A stretch of DNA of 8,276 nt, from NCBI GenBank assembly GCA_025966255.1, contig JAOPVG010000339.1, positions 1 to 8,276 on the forward strand, given 5' to 3'. Within the stretch, counting starts at the first letter, position 1. The number at the start of each line of letters is the position of its first letter. Of the stretch, positions 5,736 to 8,276 are shown in pieces. A program made the translations under genes and the position numbers. This DNA comes from Jatrophihabitans sp. (lineage in GTDB: Bacteria; Actinomycetota; Actinomycetes; Mycobacteriales; Jatrophihabitantaceae). Below the pieces are notes generated by a model that saw only the letters and a program-made list of their open reading frames with translations, was not told the DNA's origin and ran no database searches.

Positions 5736-6590
5736 GTGAGCAGGGTCGCGGTCGCCGTGGTCGCCGCGGCGGTGTTTGCGCTCAGCGGCTGCACGAACGA
5801 TCGCGCCGGTCCGCTCGTCATCCGCGGACTCGGCCTGACGGCGACGGCGCGCACCGAACCGTTGCCCACTGCCGCGGCGATGACCGCGGTGCTCCGCGCG
5901 GTCGGCAAGACGATGCGCACCAGTGCCGCCGTCACAACCGTGATGACCTTGCGCGGCACCGGAACCGACCTGCAGCTCGGCCCGTTACCGCGAACGATCA
6001 CCGCCGCAGGCGCCTACTCCTTCGCCGCCCGGACCGGACACCTGACGGTGAGCATCTCCGGCGGTGCCATCGCGACCATCCAGGAGCGCCTGTTCCCCCG
6101 CGTCGTGTACATCGCGAACCTGACCAGCGTCCGGGTCGGTTCGTGGGCGACGCTGCAGCGCTCGACGTTGCGCTCGCATTACCTGTACCGGACGGCCGCG
6201 AACGTCCCGAGTCAGCTGCTCGGTCTGGCCGCCGAGGCCGATCAGATGGCGGTCGACGGGCATGAGGTGATCGCCCGCGCCGCCACCACGCGGTACCGGG
6301 GATATGTGACCGGCGCGAGCTTGACCCGCCATCTGGATGTCGGCGCGGCTCAGGAGGTGCGGCTGATGGAGCTGTTGGGTGCGCAGGCGCGCCGCATCGA
6401 GGTCTGGGTCGACGCGGCGGGACGAGTCGCGCGAGTCCGAGTGGGCTTCCACGCCACCCAGGGCGAGCAATACGTCGAGGAATCCGTCCAGCTCGACCTC
6501 ACGAAGTTCGGCACCAAGGTCACGACGACCCGGCCGCCGAGCCGCATCCAGGTCGCCGTCCGGGCCGTGACCGGCGTGCTTCTCGGCTGA
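5736..6590 (+). CDS. Lipoprotein, LppX/LprG-like (LolA-fold-like) family
   Basis: The product is 284 residues and begins with a lipoprotein signal peptide: short basic start, hydrophobic core (VAVAVVAAAVFA) and lipobox LSGC, with Cys19 as the lipidated residue. It should be anchored on the outer face of the cytoplasmic membrane. The mature part has the rhythm of actinobacterial LppX/LprAFG-type lipoproteins. A strand-rich N-terminal half (TSAAVTTVMTLRG, AAGAYSFAARTG) is followed by a short segment naming the state of the ligand pocket (RLFPRVVYIAN). Then come GHEVIARAATTRYRGYVT (about 173-190), IEVWVDAAGRVARVRVGF (about 226-243) and a terminal KFGTKVTTTRPP. Family members bind or carry (glyco)lipids; the cargo here is unknown. 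GTG at 5736 is chosen for the signal peptide and the leaderless promoter. It lies 37 nt after the esterase stop and converges on yebC. Family assignment is by pattern, not search. Confidence 0.8.
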   Translation: MSRVAVAVVAAAVFALSGCTNDRAGPLVIRGLGLTATARTEPLPTAAAMTAVLRAVGKTMRTSAAVTTVMTLRGTGTDLQLGPLPRTITAAGAYSFAARTGHLTVSISGGAIATIQERLFPRVVYIANLTSVRVGSWATLQRSTLRSHYLYRTAANVPSQLLGLAAEADQMAVDGHEVIARAATTRYRGYVTGASLTRHLDVGAAQEVRLMELLGAQARRIEVWVDAAGRVARVRVGFHATQGEQYVEESVQLDLTKFGTKVTTTRPPSRIQVAVRAVTGVLLG

Positions 6591-6594
6591 CAAC

Positions 6595-6625
6595 GCCGGC
6601 TGGTGGTGCCCGCTCGGGCGCCGGC
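6595..6625. terminator. G/C hairpin between convergent lipoprotein and yebC genes
   Basis: The 35-nt gap between two convergent stops is almost entirely a hairpin. GGTGCCC (6605-6611) pairs with GGGCGCC (6616-6622) around a GCTC tetraloop. An alternative outer pairing joins the two GCCGGC copies at 6595-6600 and 6620-6625. No T-tract follows on either strand, which is common for actinobacterial terminators. It probably ends transcription from both sides, somewhat better on the plus strand, where the mismatch becomes a G-U pair. Confidence 0.6.
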
Positions 6626-7377
<752 letters not shown>

Positions 7378-7381
<4 letters not shown>

Positions 7382-7989
7382 GCGCGCTGCCTCACCATCT
7401 CGCTGAAATACGCGTGGATGCGTCCGTCGCCCGTCAGTTCCGGGTGGAAAGACGTGGCCAGCAGGTTGGCCTGACGCACCGCAACGATCCTACCGGCGTG
7501 CTCACCGCGGCTCACGTGGCCAATCGCCGTCGCGGCCGGCCCGACCTCGTGCACCCAGGGCGCCCGGATGAAGACCGCGCGCACCGGTTCGCCCTCGATC
7601 CCGGCGATGTCGAGGTCCTCCTCGAACGAGTCGACCTGGCGACCGAAGGCATTCCGCCGCACGGTCATGTCGATGCCGCCGATGGTGGCTTCGATCGGCG
7701 ACCCACCGGCGTCGACCCGGTCGGCGAGCAGGATCATCCCGGCGCACGAGCCGTAGACGGGCAGACCGTCGGCCACCCGGTCCCGCAGCGGTTCGAGGAG
7801 GTCGAAGATGCGGGCCAGCTTGACGATGGTCGTCGACTCCCCGCCGGGGATCACCAGCCCGTCCACCGCAGCGAGCTCGCCGGGCCGGCGCACGCCGACC
7901 GCGTCGACGCCGGCCGCGGTCAGGGCCTGCAGGTGCTCCCGGACGTCCCCCTGCAGAGCGAGGACACCGATCTGTGGTCGAAGGGTCAC
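7378..7989 (-). CDS. pdxT: Pyridoxal 5'-phosphate synthase glutaminase subunit PdxT
   Basis: PdxT hydrolyses glutamine and channels ammonia to PdxS, which makes pyridoxal 5'-phosphate from ribose 5-phosphate and glyceraldehyde 3-phosphate (the DXP-independent route). The 203-residue product is a class I glutamine amidotransferase. It has [13 protein letters not shown] (7-19), the PGGESTT loop (48-54), nucleophile Cys82 in [25 protein letters not shown] (112-123), [11 protein letters not shown] (140-150), and the His182/Glu184 pair in [10 protein letters not shown]. All catalytic residues are present. The GTG start at 7989 has no Shine-Dalgarno of its own but overlaps the stop of an upstream small frame (GTGA), implying coupled translation. 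pdxS, its obligate partner, is not immediately upstream within this window. Confidence 0.96.
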
Positions 7990-8087
7990 GGAACGAGCGC
8001 GGTCGGCGCGCGCCCGGCCACCGCCGTGGCTTCGGCCGGCTCGCGTTCTACCGTCGCGATCCGCTCCGCCTGCGAGTCGAGCATCAT
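7986..8087 (-). CDS. Small ORF coupled to pdxT, unknown function
   Basis: This is a 33-codon frame starting ATGATG, with GGAAGG 7 nt upstream (plus-strand 8095-8100). Its TGA overlaps the pdxT GTG by sharing TG. The product begins [16 protein letters not shown] and ends in an Ala/Pro-rich tail; it matches nothing I recognise. The same frame stays open to the window edge with no ATG or GTG upstream of 8087. It has a G/C-rich third position from about 8188 down (roughly 85%) but not beyond (about 43%). It could therefore be a short leader peptide, a slightly longer gene with a TTG start near 8128 (AGGA 7 nt upstream), or the tail of a gene entering from the right. It is unlike the ends of PdxS or the TesB thioesterase expected near pdxT in relatives. 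Confidence 0.4.
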   Translation of the reverse strand: MMLDSQAERIATVEREPAEATAVAGRAPTALVP

Positions 8088-8223
8088 TCCCCTACCTTCC
8101 AACAGCCTCCGGCGCAGCAGTCGTTCCAACGAGTAGTCCTGGTCGCGCCAACGGGGCCGCCGGCCGTTCGGCGCCCACCTGGTGCGTCCAGAAATCGGAT
8201 CTCCGGGCGGGGCTGTAGGTGGT

Positions 8224-8274
8224 CGTTTCGGATCTGTATCAGGGCTGCGGGGCTGCGATACGGATCGGGGAACG
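8224..8274. repeat. Long imperfect inverted repeat with a tandem 8-mer in its loop
   Basis: GATCTGTATC (8231-8240) and GATACGGATC (8257-8266) form a 10-bp stem with one G-U-type position. Outer CGTT (8224-8227) and AACG (8271-8274) extend it across a small internal loop. The 16-nt loop, together with the first base of the right arm, holds two head-to-tail copies of GGGCTGCG (8242-8249 and 8250-8257). No T-tract follows, so a simple terminator is not favoured. A regulator-binding site or a dispersed intergenic repeat are alternatives. The surrounding 8190-8276 stretch shows no convincing coding frame on either strand. Confidence 0.5.
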
Positions 8275-8276
8275 CA

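Noticed and set aside
7414..8136. A 240-codon plus-strand frame opposite pdxT
   Set aside because: Antisense to pdxT, which has a complete Cys-His-Glu active site; the plus-strand product has no recognisable motif.

Overview
The window is high-GC, with strong G/C third-codon preference, frequent GTG starts and TANNNT-type -10 elements. It carries a perfect mycobacterial-type LexA box (TCGAAC-N4-GTTCGA). Protein sequences and gene order (pdxT-yebC ... ruvC-ruvA-ruvB-yajC-secD) point to a mycolic-acid actinobacterium (Mycobacteriales). A Gordonia/Rhodococcus/Nocardia-like genus is likelier than Mycobacterium itself, but this is judged from memory of the families and not from a search.

Layout. 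(1) Positions 1-3760, minus strand, read right to left: ruvC, a small TPR-like gene, ruvA, ruvB, yajC and the 5' part of secD. ruvC through ruvB are packed with a 7-nt gap and then two 4-nt stop/start overlaps, so they look like one transcript. A perfect LexA box lies 15 nt upstream of ruvC, so Holliday-junction processing (RuvABC), and with it the TPR-like protein, should be SOS-induced. yajC follows 40 nt after ruvB; secD follows after a 197-205 nt spacer. (2) Positions 3761-6590, plus strand: three envelope-related genes between ruvC and yebC. These are an integral-membrane M50 metalloprotease, a Tat-signal alpha/beta-hydrolase (esterase-like), and an LppX/LprG-like lipoprotein. The first and third have a TANNNT box exactly 6 nt before the start codon, suggesting leaderless mRNAs. 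(3) Positions 6595-6625: a G/C hairpin between the convergent lipoprotein and yebC genes, a probable shared terminator. (4) Positions 6626-7989, minus strand: pdxT and yebC with an ATGA overlap. (5) Positions 7986-8276: a small reading frame whose stop overlaps the pdxT start, then apparently noncoding DNA with a long inverted repeat and short direct repeats at the window edge.

Most genes are well-known housekeeping families. The points worth a second look are the TPR-like gene embedded in the SOS-controlled ruv operon, the envelope gene cassette between ruvC and yebC, and the small ORF plus inverted-repeat region upstream of pdxT, where pdxS is not immediately adjacent. I see no CRISPR array, tRNA, rRNA, transposase or recognisable defence system.
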